Assembly: GCA_018873225.1 (NCBI GenBank)
Contig: JAEILZ010000007.1
Coordinates: 558,001-622,000, forward strand
Length of the DNA: 64,000 nt
Direction of reading: 5' to 3'
Source of the DNA: [Phialemoniopsis] sp. UDSM-2020
Taxonomy: Eukaryota > Ascomycota > Sordariomycetes > Thyridiales > Thyridiaceae
The notes beneath the pieces are model-generated. The model did not search any database, was not told the DNA's origin, and saw nothing but the letters and a program-made list of their open reading frames with translations. Below are positions 23,228 through 34,830 of the stretch, in pieces. Both the position numbers and the translations under genes were made by a program. Numbering within the stretch: the first letter of the stretch is position 1; every line of letters begins with the position of its first letter.

Positions 23228-24556
23228 CTAGTCGGATCGCTTGCGTTTCTTCTTGCCATGAGCATCGCTGCCGTCTTCCTCGGAGGAAGACTCGCTAGCG
23301 CTGCCGGGGACCTCAGCGGCGACTTGAAAGAGGACCTTGCCAAGTGTAAAGTGGTCCTCGGCACCAGTGCCCGCCGCGGCATACATTTGCGGGTGACCAC
23401 TGTAGACACCGGCGGCAGCCATGGACTCGGGGTCGTCAAGGATGCCCATGACGACGGCGCCGGAGCCGTGGGTGCGGGCGTGCTGAGACAGGTTGTCCGA
23501 GCGGGAAGACTTTTTGCCGCACTCGTGGCACTCGAAAGGCTTGTCCTGGGTGTGAAGAGAGCGGTAGTGACGCTTCAGGTGCTCCTGGCGGCGGAAACGG
23601 CGGTTGGCAGGCGCAGGCATGGGGTTGGAAGCACTGTTCTCAGGGCTGCTAAAAACGGACGAGTCATCCTTCTCGTCGGAAGCGCCAGTCTGGTTGGATT
23701 GCTGCTGGGCACTCTCCGACTCGGCGTTGGCGGCGGCGACGTTCATCTTGAGACTGGCCTTGCGGGACTCAGTCTTAGATGTCCTCTGTCGCTTGTCGTG
23801 GTGGCAGTCGTTGTCCTCGGGTGGGCTGGGCAGGACAACATGCTCAAAAGGCTGGACCAAGCCAAAGTCCTCCAGGTCGTCGGCGGTGCGCGACCGGCTG
23901 ATCTGAGCGTTCGACTCGCCAAGGTTTACAAGACCGTTGACAAAATCGTCATCCGACTCAAGATCGGACAGGTCGTCAAAGCTGGGCAGACCGTGGGCAA
24001 TCGACGGGGTGAAGTCAAAGGTGGTGGAGGTGTTCTGGGAGGCTGCCGAACCTTCGCCCCTGAGCAGAGTATCGTGCTCGTCGTCACCCGGGCAGAGGTT
24101 GGGGATAGCAGTAAATTCGGGAGCGAGGGTCGAGTTGGTAGTGCCGACAGTCAGGTTGCGAGGATCACAGAAGTCGAGATCCTGTTCTGAGGCGACAGAA
24201 GGGCAGTGCGATGCGGCGGCTGTGGAGATGGTGCTAATGATGACAGAGATGGGGTGTGACGGCGACTGAACAGAGGTGTTGTTGCAACCTGCGGGCATTT
24301 CTGCATCGACGACAATGTCTGTCTTGCCGCTGCCAGCGTTGGGGGGGCTGCCAAGCAGCTCGCCGGGATAGGAGCCATAGCGGGGAGCAATATTGGTGGG
24401 AATGTTGAAGCGCACGCCGTCGACCTCGGCGTCGTGCTTCAGCTCGCCGAGATAGGCAATCTCGACGTCGAGACGTGCGTCGGCGGGGACATTGCCGACG
24501 GGGCCTCTGTCAGGGACGCTGACGACGTAGACGCCACAAATATGGTTGGATTTCAT
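23228..24556 (-). CDS. Chimeric Msn2/SebA-type C2H2 factor with a VIT-domain-derived N-terminus
   Basis: One open frame of 442 residues from MKSNHICG. Residues 1 to ~115 closely match the start of the VIT/VWA protein encoded at 29828-32677 but lack about 107 internal residues after the PDRxPV motif. From ~125 on the protein is an Msn2/SebA-like stress regulator ([10 protein letters not shown], acidic [37 protein letters not shown]). The second finger is complete (C343, C346, H359, H363) but has Ser where the family has Phe (GKKSSRS). The first finger has lost its CxxC: APANRR joins directly to [10 protein letters not shown]. Upstream DNA also matches the VIT gene promoter. The DNA-binding region is therefore probably impaired. 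A frame start 11 codons upstream is possible. Confidence 0.75.
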   Translation of the reverse strand: MKSNHICGVYVVSVPDRGPVGNVPADARLDVEIAYLGELKHDAEVDGVRFNIPTNIAPRYGSYPGELLGSPPNAGSGKTDIVVDAEMPAGCNNTSVQSPSHPISVIISTISTAAASHCPSVASEQDLDFCDPRNLTVGTTNSTLAPEFTAIPNLCPGDDEHDTLLRGEGSAASQNTSTTFDFTPSIAHGLPSFDDLSDLESDDDFVNGLVNLGESNAQISRSRTADDLEDFGLVQPFEHVVLPSPPEDNDCHHDKRQRTSKTESRKASLKMNVAAANAESESAQQQSNQTGASDEKDDSSVFSSPENSASNPMPAPANRRFRRQEHLKRHYRSLHTQDKPFECHECGKKSSRSDNLSQHARTHGSGAVVMGILDDPESMAAAGVYSGHPQMYAAAGTGAEDHFTLGKVLFQVAAEVPGSASESSSEEDGSDAHGKKKRKRSD

Positions 24557-24795
24557 GACGGTGGTGGTTGGTGATGTAATGTAAGTCAAAGTCGGTCGTC
24601 GATGCGACGAGACAAAAAGGATGATGAACCAAGTCTTTTCTCAAAGGTGAGAAAATCAAGTATGAAGTGGTGTTTGATGGATTTTTGATCTTTTAATCGA
24701 AATGATGGCAAGGTGAGTCCCTAGAGGGTGTTTGTTGTTGTTGGTGTTTTGTTGGCTGCCTATGCCTGAAGATGTAGTGGAAATGGAAGTGGAGC
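24557..24795 (-). promoter_or_regulatory. Promoter region duplicated from the VIT/VWA gene
   Basis: It matches 32678-32925 over most of its length, including ACAAAAAGGATGATGAACCA, GGCAAGGTGAGTCC and the TGTTTTGTTGGCTGCCTATG block. Both copies lie immediately upstream of the same start region (MKSNH / MRSNH), so it most likely acts as the promoter and 5' leader. It is back-to-back with the Myb gene promoter. Confidence 0.75.
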
Positions 24796-24825
24796 GAGGA
24801 GGAAGCCCAATCGAAAAAAGGTCAG

Positions 24826-25170
24826 GCACCCTTAATGTGGCATAAGCGCAGGGCGAAGTATTACTACCGATGCTTTTCATTAGCTCGTCCGTTACCAAAG
24901 CGAAACAATCTCATACTTGTACACAAGACACACCTGCTCTTTCACTTGCTATTTGTGATGACTCACATTGATTCGCTGGATATGACCGTCGAAGCGAGGT
25001 CGCAATGTGTGAAGTGATCCAATGCAGATGGCGGGGATTGGAATTGTTTGAGAACCGGTGCTGGAGAACCACATGACTGCAGGATCATCAGTATATAGAC
25101 TTTGGTCGTTGCCGGCCAACAGAACAATCTGGAACATGGATATCATCACAGAATCAGCACCGACAGGTGG
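24826..25170 (+). promoter_or_regulatory. Myb-gene upstream region, duplicated elsewhere
   Basis: It directly precedes the Myb start codon and matches 6700-7030. The near-identical ~190 bases nearest the gene probably contain the core promoter and leader. A shorter related piece is at 29430-29520. Confidence 0.65.
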
Positions 25171-25178
25171 AGTGAACA

Positions 25179-25844
25179 ATGCCATCACACTCTGCCAAAA
25201 AGCAACGCAAGTGGTCCCCTCAGGAGGATGCACTCCTCATCAAGCTTCAAGGCAGTCACATAAGATGGCAGGATATCTCAAAGCATTTGCCTGGCCGTAG
25301 TGCCCTTGCTTGCCGGCTTCACTACCAGAACTATCTCGAGAAACAAAGAAAGTGGGATGAGAATAGCAAAACCAAATTCTCACAACTATACGAGAGGTAA
25401 TATTCCAACTTCTGGCCATACGATTGCTTCCCAGCGGCAGTGACAGATAAAAGAGGACTGATCATACACTTCAATAGATTCAAGCCAGAGATGTGGGCAA
25501 AAGTTGCCGAGGAGATGCAAGTGCCTTGGCGGGCCGCGGAGGCAATGCACTGGGACCTCGGGAAGTCGGACATGGCCCAACGGGCCGGAGTGCTCCCCTC
25601 CTCCTCGAAGGCAGCACATATGGAGGTGCCAGTTGCTCTCAACGCTGGAACGTCGATGCCTGAGTGGCCGAAACCGGCTCCTCAGCGACGAGGGGCCATA
25701 AAGTTACACTATCCTAGGCCAACATCCGAGGACGAGCTGTATTGTACCCAATTCAGCACGGGTCTGGCACCCATCCAAATCACACCTGATCAGAAGTCTG
25801 TTACATTGCCCGGCGTAAACGAGCTCATGGATGGATACAGCTGA
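25179..25844 (+). CDS. Myb-like DNA-binding protein
   Basis: Exons 25179-25396 and 25478-25844 join in phase (AG+A codon, 81 nt intron) into 194 residues. The N-terminus has a SANT/Myb repeat (KWSPQEDALLIKLQG, WQDISKHLPGRS, CRLHYQNYLE), then KWDENSK, LYERFKPEMWAKVAEE and VPWRAAEAMHW. This arrangement is shared by many small fungal Myb-like proteins. The C-terminal half is Pro-rich and ends with LPGVNELMDG. It likely acts as a nuclear transcription regulator. Its ~350 bp upstream region exists as an orphan copy at 6700-7030. Confidence 0.85.
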
Positions 25845-25894
25845 TAAACAGCAGGCCTGGTGGCATACGATACGGACATGCATTGGTGTTAGAT

Positions 25895-26400
25895 GGAGAG
25901 TGGTAGTTCCCTCTTTGACGGATTTCGTAGCAATATCTCAGGAAATGTAGGCTTACAGAGTCGACTGCCTCATTGATCATATGTTTTGGATCGATCCTGG
26001 ATGTGGAAATAGTAGTACAGCACTAGGGTTCCAAAGAGTATTCCCTCGCCATTTCTCTGCGCAGCTGCCTGGATCGTGGACAGAATTCGCACAAACGGAA
26101 TTCTGTGTTGAGTCCAGTGTCCAGTGTATGAGTCATTGTCAACTAGCACTTCCTCTTAGCTAGGCAAGACGTCCGTTCCGAGGCAGGGTTACGCGATCTC
26201 CGATCTTTTCAGACGTTTGTGGCCAATAGATTTGATGTCACCAAAAGAAGTGCAGGCATTGGAGTGCTGACGGGGCCGTGAATTGTTGGCGCGATCGTCA
26301 CCCTTGTAAACCGGATCAATTGGTGGTGGAGATTTCCCATGCAGCCTGTCCTGCTCATCCGTGAATACGCGGAACACCCGCGATATCAGGTATGCGGGAT
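25895..26400 (-). repeat. Dispersed repeat family A, copy 3
   Basis: A terminal segment on the plus strand (25895-25990) is followed by the core in inverse orientation (25990-26400), ending with GCTCATCCGTGAATACGCGG. The orientation mix differs from copy 2, so the family has an inverted-repeat or foldback organisation. Confidence 0.75.
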
Positions 26401-26559
26401 GGCTGGGGTGAGGAGTGACAAAGAGATCGAGGCCGGGAGCTAAGTGACGGACTAAGTCTGTCACGATGGCGTTGTTCAGTGTATGGTTGGCTTCGTCTAC
26501 CAATACGATCAGCTAAAGTGATCCTTACTCTGTAGTCTCCTCCGAAAGAGTGGGGGGCT

Positions 26560-26750
26560 TCTTGGCGTCGGTCAACGAGGCGCAGGACGAGAGTACACAA
26601 CTATGCCAGCAGTGTTTCAGAGCACTACATGTTAGGGAGGGTGACGCAGATGTTGGCTGGATGACGCGACACCGAGTAATTTAACGACTCACTACAGCCC
26701 AAGACTTCATAGATTGCGGGCCGTCGACGATACGTATAAGGGTGGCTAAA
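26560..26750 (+). repeat. Dispersed repeat pair member (partner 34640-34830)
   Basis: Both copies share the blocks GCGTCGGTCAACGA, TTTCAGAGCACTACATGTTA, GCGACACCGAGTAAT and ATTGCGGGCC in the same order. Neither copy has an intact frame. Confidence 0.8.
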
Positions 26751-27104
26751 TCTGGCATCACTAGCTGAATCTCCTTCGTAGTCTTAACTTCGCTGGATGC
26801 GTCGCAACTCCCGGCAACGAGAGGGTCTAAATAGAATTACAAATAGATTGCCATGGCTGGAGGTGTTTCATTGACCAAAAACAGAACGTGCGCTGATGCA
26901 TCGGAACCCTTGTTGTTCTCGCGAACCAGGGGTAGGTGTCTTGTGTGAGAGTAGTTGTACTGTGCAGTACAGTATGTGATGTCCCACAATACTCCTGGCT
27001 CTCGACGCGGGAGAGCCACGGGGCGATCCGTGAAGGCTGAACATCACTGACAGTGAGTCATAGCCCTCAGGAGGCACAACGTAGTGGGAAAGCTGATTTT
27101 AACT

Positions 27105-27310
27105 TAACAGCCCGCTCCTAAAAGCTGGCAATGGCTTATGGGGCTCTATCTGATCAACCATGAACGTCTGATTTTGGATTGTGCTCCTAGTGGTCTGAGA
27201 GTCCGATGGTGACTAATCCCGCACGGTCCCGAGTGAGATATTTCCCCCAGGGCCCGTGCGTACTTGTCATCCTCAGCAGTACACAGCGGGCAGATCAGCA
27301 GTCTACTGTC
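27105..27310 (-). repeat. Hairpin repeat family, copy
   Basis: It contains ATCCCGCACGGTCC and, about 35 bases on, GGGCCCGTGCGTACTTGTCA, giving an inverted repeat of the GCACGG type. A flank reads CCAGTGGTCTGAGAGTCCGA-like sequence. Relatives are at 22990-23045, 35520-35645, 38925-39075 and (stem only) 50885-50930. Confidence 0.75.
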
Positions 27311-27880
27311 TGCCATTGTGACTAGATTCTTTGTCCTTCTCTTCGTACCTGATGATCCATTGTTCGTAGACATACGTACCAAAGTCGGTTGTACTGACAC
27401 CCTGAATTTACAATGCGATCTCGTCTCATATTCACCGTTGCTCTTGTTGTTGTTGCGGCTAGAAACTCCCTCGCCATTTTTATGCGCAGCTGCCTGGTTC
27501 GTGGACATGACACATCGACGATGCTGGCCTCGTTACATGAGACTGTCAGAGCACTAGGCGAGGTCGTCAAGGAATGCAGTTCTTGGTGGCTCATTGGAAC
27601 TCGTACGCTGCAACTCCAGCGCTTGTGAATGGAAATAGGCAACGGATTCAAGCATAACACACCATGCAAATACAAAACTTCCTCACCCAATCGATTTTCA
27701 ATGATATCAACTTCTGCCTAGCTCTTGTTCGAAGCTAAAATATTCCTGCCGGCGCTGGCTGTTGAACCGGTGATACGAGCGGAGAAATCGAAATTCAGGT
27801 CGATTCATTCGTGCTAATCAGGTAGTAGGGAAGCCAGTTGAGCCAGGAGCCGAGGATTGGAGAGAGTAGGTAGGAGTTTC

Positions 27881-27888
27881 TATATAAG
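27881..27888 (+). promoter_or_regulatory. TATA-box-like element
   Basis: TATATAAG lies 143 bases upstream of the ATG at 28031, followed by a pyrimidine-rich leader (CCTCCCCCATCTCGCC). This favours a start at 28031 over the Met at 27857, which lies upstream of the TATA. Confidence 0.5.
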
Positions 27889-28030
27889 AGAATATCATCA
27901 CTTATTTCCTTGTTATGATGCATCTTTGACCCTCCCCCATCTCGCCGACATCCAACCCTCAAGTCAGTCCAAGCGCATCATTGTCTCCACTCCATCCCGC
28001 GTCCTCTCCTCCTCAGAGAATCAACGCATC

Positions 28031-29005
28031 ATGCCTCCACAGCTACTCCCGGCCTCAGCAGCAGCATTTGCTCCCAGGGCATCCTCTGTCAACGTTGTTT
28101 TACGATCAAACGTGGAGCCATGGCTAAGCCAGACACTGAAGCGCATCAAGCGAATCAAGCGCCCGTTCAACAGTGTCCCCAATCAGCAGAGCTGTCTCGC
28201 GGAAACTCTCTCATCGAAGAATGCTATATGGACCCTCACATCTCTGATGTTCACCAAGGCGCCGGTTGCCGACTTGATGCAGGATAGCAATCCGCTCGTG
28301 GAGGCCCTCTCTAACTACCAAATCATCCATGTGGAGGCCTACGTCATTCATGTCGACATGGTCTTGCACAATGAGGTCGCGTATAAGCTGACTTCGGATA
28401 CGATAGAGGCGCTCATTGAGTACCACAAGGAAATCCATTGTGTCAATGCCAAGGCCAACACATACGACTGGTCAGAGAAGGAACAGCAGTGCAAGAAACT
28501 CCACGAAGACTTTGTGCACGCGATCAACAAGTTTGTCTTTCGCGCTCACGTATCCGCTCTCGAGGGACTAGAGGAGGATGGCACCGGCGAGCTGCTGTGT
28601 GGAAAGAGTGAGGAGGCCAAGGAAAACATCATGGGCCTATTCAAGCCGCTACCATTGCCGCCCGCAAAGACCCTCGAGGTCGTGTGTCAACCGCCACTTC
28701 TCCCAAGGCCTCCCGTCAATGCCAGCATGTGTACCCAGGCTGCGACGACCTCGTCGGTCTCAGCGCCTGTCGTTGCATGGCCTAGCGTGACACCCACCCT
28801 CGCCAACTCAAGCACCGCCTCGACGTGGGCTATCCTGCCAATGACAGAGATGCAGCTTCCTTCACCCAGACCGTCAGATAGCCAGCTCTTCTCAGCACTA
28901 GGCTTCTTGCACGCGTCGTCGCCCGTTGTGCCTCAGTGCGGCGGGGGCGTCGGGTACGGTGATTTCGACTGCGATCGATATCAGGAGTACACGACCATCG
29001 TGTAG
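28031..29005 (+). CDS. Hypothetical protein, 324 residues
   Basis: Single exon from MPPQLLPASA. Not recognised as any family. Residues ~35-200 look folded and helical, with a basic KRIKRIKRP patch and a stretch rich in Val/His/Leu (IIHVEAYVIHVDMVLHNEVA). After ~210 the chain is Pro/Ser/Thr-rich and low-complexity, ending in a Gly/Asp-rich tail. The TATA box and pyrimidine-rich leader support expression. It lies upstream of, and tail-to-tail with, the VIT/VWA gene. Confidence 0.55.
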   Translation: MPPQLLPASAAAFAPRASSVNVVLRSNVEPWLSQTLKRIKRIKRPFNSVPNQQSCLAETLSSKNAIWTLTSLMFTKAPVADLMQDSNPLVEALSNYQIIHVEAYVIHVDMVLHNEVAYKLTSDTIEALIEYHKEIHCVNAKANTYDWSEKEQQCKKLHEDFVHAINKFVFRAHVSALEGLEEDGTGELLCGKSEEAKENIMGLFKPLPLPPAKTLEVVCQPPLLPRPPVNASMCTQAATTSSVSAPVVAWPSVTPTLANSSTASTWAILPMTEMQLPSPRPSDSQLFSALGFLHASSPVVPQCGGGVGYGDFDCDRYQEYTTIV

Positions 29006-29827
29006 CAATCACCGCCAGATAACAGCACAAGCTAACCAACCCTATACGGCGCGTTGCGCAGCGGCATAGAGAAGCATCACGCTCATTTCAAAAATCTGGA
29101 TTCTTATTCGTCTTTACGAACTCCCCGGCGTACACATGACAAAGAGACTTCGTATTGATCACGACACACTTAGATCAGTATTTTCTTGCCCTCACTCAGC
29201 CATGCTTTGATTTCTTTTGTGCCCTGACGTACGGGTGAGCTTAGTAACGACTTTCGGCAAACGCAAGAGATCCATTACGACTTGACCTATGGCACATGAC
29301 TTCAATTTTCGGCACAGAATACGAAGTATTTGCAGCTGGCGAGAGTCTACCCGGTATAGGCTCTCATAGGCAGACACTGGTTGTCGATGGGACCGATACG
29401 TTTGCTACGCTTATATTAACGTAACTGGGACCCGGAGCGAGGTGGAGAACCAATTAAAAGGTCTGGCACCTTTACGGTGGCGTCACAACTGGGCAGCGGG
29501 GTATAGCGAGGCGCGTCATGCGGGGAGTAACTTGAATATATTTGCTTGCATGGAACCATTGATCTTGCACTGCAAGGCCGTGAATACGATGCAATGTAAA
29601 CAGACAACGCGTCGCGTCATGGTCTTATATCTCTATCCATTGATCGGCATGGGAGAGTTGATGAAGTTTCCCTATGTCATTTGCATGGGAAAGAAGGCAT
29701 GAAATCATCGCTATTGTATCGGACAGGCTTCAAGGATTGCGTTCATTTGCGGTGCGTTCTTCTATCTACAAGACCTGACCTCCTCAAGTCCCGCTTCATC
29801 ACTGCACATAATGAATCTGTCCGATCC
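29006..29827. other. Convergent intergenic region
   Basis: No gene seen. 29430-29520 resembles the outer part of the Myb-gene upstream repeat (GGAGCGAGG and GGCACC blocks). It lies between the 3' ends of two convergent genes, so both terminators must lie here. Confidence 0.5.
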
Positions 29828-32677
29828 TTAGAAGACTGCCTCGGCCTTCTGAACCAGACCGTCCGTGGCCGGTCCAACCTGCTCACGCAGCCAGTCCATG
29901 GCCTTCTCGACCAGAATCTCCCACTCGTCCTTGTTCATGGCAAACTTCTTCCGCAGACACGCCACCACCAACGCGGTAATACCAACGTCGTTCTTGGCGG
30001 TGGCGTCCTTGTCGTCGGCAAAGGTAGCCTCCATGTTCTTCTCTCCAACTCCCAGAAGCTCCACCAGCTTGTCGCTGTGCGTCCAGTAGCCCTCAAAAGA
30101 CTGCAGGACGATGAGCGCTTGTAGCGGGTCCTGTGGCAGGGCTTCCTCCTGCTCATCCTCGTCCTCTTCTTCTTCCTCGTCTGGCTGCGCAAGGTGCGCC
30201 GATAGGCTGTATGCGTTACCGCCTACATTCTTGGCCTGGTCCTTAGCAGAAGAGAAGAGCTGTAGCTGTAGCTGTAGCTGTGAAAATTGTTAGTTACCGA
30301 GTCTCACGAGCATGTATCATGCGACTGCGCATGCAGCAAAGTCCAAGAGGCGGACAGCTTACCGTGTTGCTCTGGACGCGGTCCATGGCGACGGCCGGGT
30401 TCATGATAGCGGCGTCCATCTGGAAATTTCTCTGAGCTCCCGGGGCGGGAATCGGCATCGGCGGAGGGGGGGCCAGGGCTTGCACTGAAAGATGCCGGTC
30501 AGCATGCTGGCTCTCACTTCTTTCCTCTGAGGTACCTGGACTCCACATTTCTTACCTGCTGTGGGCGACTTGGCCCTAAATTGCTTCTGGGCCTGCGCCT
30601 TTTCATCATCCTCAATGGCGACAAAGGAAGCCCACTTGTTCGCGACCTGGTACTGCACTCCCAGGCGCACGCCCTCACGCTCGACCATGTCAGTGAAGCG
30701 ACCCCCGAACTGGTCCTTAAGCAATTTGCCAAATTCGTCCTCGGCGTGGAAGATCCATCCCCGGCCCTCCTCCAGTTCCTGGATAGCTTTGTGCGCGGCC
30801 AGCTGATGGATCGTCTCGCCCTTTTCGGACAGGATAGTGATGGGCACGTCGAGTCGCAAAGGCCCGTGCTTGGACGTGCCCGCGAGCGTGATCGATCTGG
30901 GGGTCTTTTGGCATGTCTCCGGGGAGAGAAGCAGGTAGACGGTGGTGCGGTTGAAGAGGAAAAGCGGCGGGATGCGGAAGGGTGCTTGCAGCAACTTGGG
31001 GTGGTCGACAGGTGGGATCTGGGCATGCTTGTTGTCTGCGTTCTGCGACTGTGCTATGTCCTTCTCCGTATCCTCTTTGATGTTGGGGTCATAGAGCGAG
31101 GTGGTTTTGTCTGCAGGGCTGGTTGCGGCCTTGTGCTCCTCCTCCTCGACTTCCTTGACGTCAATGGCAAGTACCTCCATGACCTTCTCCACCACCTCCC
31201 AGTTATCGGCATCCTCCTCCTTTGCGTTCTTGTCGCCGTAATGGACCTCAAGGGTGTAGTCGGTGACGTGGGGCATCAAGGAGGCCTTGAGCATGCGGAT
31301 GACCTTGGCGCTCATGCGCTCGTTCTCGCCGACCGACTGGGCAAAGCCATTGCCGGTACGAGCCAGGCCCTCGATGAGGCTGTGGCTGACATCTCTGCCG
31401 ATCCCCAGCGTCATGACGCGGATGGCGTCCTCGCTCTCGCTGATGTGCTTGTTGACCATGTCGAAGAGGCGCGACTGGTTCCAGATCTCGCCGTCGGTAA
31501 GCAAGAAGACCTCGAGGTCCACGTCCTTGTAGCGACGTTGAAAGGTGTCCTCGAGGGGCCGGTACATTTCGGTACCACCAAAGTTGGCGTCAAACTTCTT
31601 AACATAGCGGAGCGCCTCGTCGAGGCTGCTCTTGTCGTAGGAGCGAGAGCCGTCGGGAAACAATAAGGAATGGCTGGACCCAAAACTGCAGATGTTGAAC
31701 TTGACGCCGACGGGGAGGGAGCGCAGTAAGAGCTGGACAGCGGCCTTGAGGTTCGGGATCTTATCTCCGGTGCCCATGCTGCCGCTGCGATCGCAGATGA
31801 AGACAATCTCAGGCCTAGAGGAGGGGAGATTGAACTTGGGGACCAAGGTGGTCATAAGAGCGCGGTGCGAAGGGATGGTCGGGTGGGTCTCCAAGACGGC
31901 GATGGGTTCGCCCGTGTTGGAGGCGACGACCTGGACGATAAAGTCTTTGTCCAGCTCGGCCGATTCCAGGGCCAGGGTGGCCGAAGCCCTCTGCAACGAG
32001 GGCTGATCCGACGCGGCGGCTGTGAAAAGGGTGCCAATGTTGACCGAGATGGGGTGGGAGGGCGACTGGACGGAGGTGATGTTGCAGCCTGCAGGCATCT
32101 CTGCATCGACAACGATGTCTATCTTGCCGCTGCCAACATTGGGTGGGCTGCCGAGGAGCTCGCCGGGGTAGGAGCCATAGCGGGGAGCGATGTTTGTGGG
32201 GATGGTGAAGCGCACGCCGTCGACCTCTTCGTCGTGCTTCAGCTCGCCGAGATAGGCAATCTCGACGTCGAAACGTGCGCCGGCGGGGACATTGCCGACG
32301 GTGGTGGTGAAGACGTCGCTGGCATCGGATAGCTGCTCGAGCAGTGCGGCGACGTTTCCGCGATCGACAGCTTCCTGGTACTCTTGGCGGGCCTTGGGCT
32401 TTTCCTTGACGACGCCTTTGATGACGCGGTCATTGTTGATGGTGCATTTGAAGGCGACGACCGAGACGCCGTCGTAGAGGGGAAAAGTGTAGCGCAGCTC
32501 CGGGATGGGCTCTGTTGACGAGGGGTTGACAAACTTTTGCCTAAGGACTGTGCGAGATGTGGACGAGACGATGGTGGTGTGGACAAAAAGGTCGAGTTGG
32601 GGGAGATATTTGCGGACGGGGCTCCTGTCAGGGGCGCTGACGACGTAGTAGAAGCCGCAAACGTGGTTGGATCTCAT
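29828..32677 (-). CDS. VIT and VWA domain protein
   Basis: Exons 32677-30556, 30484-30363 and 30277-29828 join in phase to 897 residues. Residues ~28-150 form a VIT (inter-alpha-trypsin-type) domain. Residues ~290-480 form a VWA domain with an intact MIDAS (CDRSGSMG with Asp296, later GGTEMYRP and LLTDGEIW). The C-terminal third includes LIVLQSFEGYW, ALVVACLRKKFA and EKAMDWLREQ, as in other fungal VIT/VWA proteins. The role in fungi is not established; metal-dependent protein interaction is inferred. Exon 3 begins with three CTACAG units, a possible tandem acceptor giving variants two residues apart. Its promoter and first third were copied into the chimeric gene at 23228-24556. Confidence 0.88.
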
Positions 32678-32925
32678 GACGGTGGTGGTTTGTGATGGTT
32701 TGTGGTGGTTGGTGATGTGATGTAAGTCAAAGTCGGCCGTCGATGCGGCGAGACAAAAAGGATGATGAACCAAGTCTTTGAGAAACTCAAGATTTAAGTG
32801 AGGTTTGATGGATTTTATCTTTCAATCAAATTAATGGCAAGGTGAGTCCTCAGAGGGTGTTTGTTGTCGGTGTTTTGTTGGCTGCCTATGCCTGAAGATG
32901 AAGTGGAAGTGGAAGTGGAAGTGGT
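32678..32925 (-). promoter_or_regulatory. VIT/VWA gene promoter, duplicated at 24557-24795
   Basis: Shared over about 240 bases with the region upstream of the chimeric factor gene. Its outer end has a short GGAAGT tandem (32898-32922). Confidence 0.65.
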
Positions 32926-34639
32926 TTGTGACTAGGGGCATATATGATACTCTTTTTCTAGGACGTAGCGCAAGGCTGATTCACTTGTGTCCGACTGTGA
33001 TATCCTCCGTTCCGCAACGCGCTCCGACTCCCATAGCTTGATTGCTTTGGCTGAGATGCACTGAAAATTTGGATGCATTGATGGACAAATTATCAGCCAT
33101 TATCAGATGCCTCAATACATTACAGGAAAATTATGTTGCTCTCTTCCCGCAGCAGCAAGGTTGTCTTTGTTTGGTCCTGTGACAGCATCGCGCATATCCA
33201 AGGCCTGCATTATGGAAGGCCGCATCCTCGGCTCATAGGCTGTGGCGCGCGTGGCAATTCTAGGTTTGGCATTCAGTAAAATGAGTTCGCAGGTGCAAAG
33301 CACGCAGCGACTGACATGATTGGCTACTGGCGTGAGGTGGGTGGCGAGAGTCGTCGCTCGTGGTCGCTGCAGGTAAGCTGTATGCGCAATGGAAAGGTTG
33401 TTTATGACGTGGTCTAGCGCAAGGCTGGGGAGCCAACGCATTGCTTTCTATCCTTCGGGTGGCCAGGACACGAGGGCCTATCGATTGGGTGTTCAGGCGG
33501 TTGCTGGATGAGAGGGTCGTGGACGAGACGGGAGAACTGGGTGAGTTGCGAGCGGTCCCCAGTGTTGGACCGAGTGATGCTGACGGGAGCAAAAGTCTCG
33601 AGTTTCTCACTTTCATCATGAGATGTTGTTCTCCAATCAGTAGTCTTCATATCGAAATTGTAATCAGCGCCACTGGCTTTGAGCGACCAACGAGGTATCA
33701 CCGCAATATGATGTGTGCACAATAGAGAAAACTGGACTAAACAATAGCGGCCAGTATCATCAAATGACGCAACTGTTCGTGGCTGCGCAGACTGAAAGTG
33801 ACTCATCGGAATATGTCTCATCAGTGACTGGCTCACATTGAGCAATGCCTGGTTCACGATTGATACTCAATCGATCTGACCTCTCATTTTATTGGCCCTG
33901 AACTTTCCAACCTTGGACCGTATGGGCCAAGCAATCTCTGGCGTAGTCGACGGTAATGAGGGGCAGTCTTGGTATGGTGAGGAGCTGGCAATGACCACCC
34001 CACCGTCGGCGCAGCCAGCGCTTCGCAATGTTTGCCGGCGCCAATCGCGCAGATTGACAGCGTGGCGGTCCAAGTTGCTCATCACCAGGCGAACGTGACC
34101 ATCCGTTCTCATCAGACTTGAAAAGAAACGGTTGGCTGAAGCCTGCCCAATAGTTATAGCGCTGATTAGCTCCGAATTCCTATCAGGCGCAGCTCACTAC
34201 TCCCTTAGCCTTGAATCCCATATGTTAACTATCGTCCGGATAAGATGTATCAGACTGATCTAATCTGAGGGAGAGAGAGGTGCGAGAGAGCGATGCAGAG
34301 CGGAATCTGGCGGCCTTTAGGGCTGGTCTTTGACAGACTGCTCGCCTCATTTGAGAATCATGCCTGAGGATTCTAATTAGTGCATCAGAAGAAGACGAGG
34401 AAGAGAAAATACAAAATCATTGTCCATAACGATTCTGGGTAAAGAGGCACATTCAAATCTAAAAGTAGCATGAGTGACAAGAGAAGAGCAGTTTAGGGAC
34501 GGGCCTTGGATGACGGAAGAACTTAAGGTCGGAGGTTGATTAGAGGCATTTGAAAATGGTAGATTATTTGATCGATTGAATCCCTCGTACGGCGGCTGGT
34601 GGACGCCATGATTCCTCCAGACAGTTTGATCTAAAGAAC

Positions 34640-34830
34640 GTTGAGCCTTCGCGTCGGTCAACGAAGGGCGGGACGAGAGTAAATAACTATGCCGGCAGCG
34701 TTTCAGAGCACTACATGTTAGGGAGGGGAACGCAGACGTGGGCTGGATGAAGCGACACCGAGTAATCAACGCAAGGCGAAAGTCTTCATAAGCTTGCCAT
34801 AAATTGCGGGCCTTCGACGACACGTACAAG
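34640..34830 (+). repeat. Dispersed repeat pair member (partner 26560-26750)
   Basis: Same block order as 26560-26750, with a better preserved left part. It overlaps a long but meaningless minus-strand frame. Confidence 0.8.

Larger units (their letters stand above)
25845..28030. other. Repeat-filled intergenic region
   Basis: No gene seen. It contains repeat A (25895-26400), a copy of the 34640 repeat (26560-26750), a hairpin-repeat copy (27105-27310), a partial repeat A at 27440-27520, and palindromic GTACTGT/CAGTACAGTA motifs near 26955. Confidence 0.6.

Noticed and set aside
23258..24190. Plus-strand open frame of 310 codons
   Set aside because: It is the antisense shadow of the chimeric Msn2-type gene; its composition is Gly/Val/Leu-rich without any domain.
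30581..31666. Long plus-strand open frame (361 codons)
   Set aside because: It is the antisense shadow of the VIT/VWA gene, whose minus-strand frame carries clear domains.
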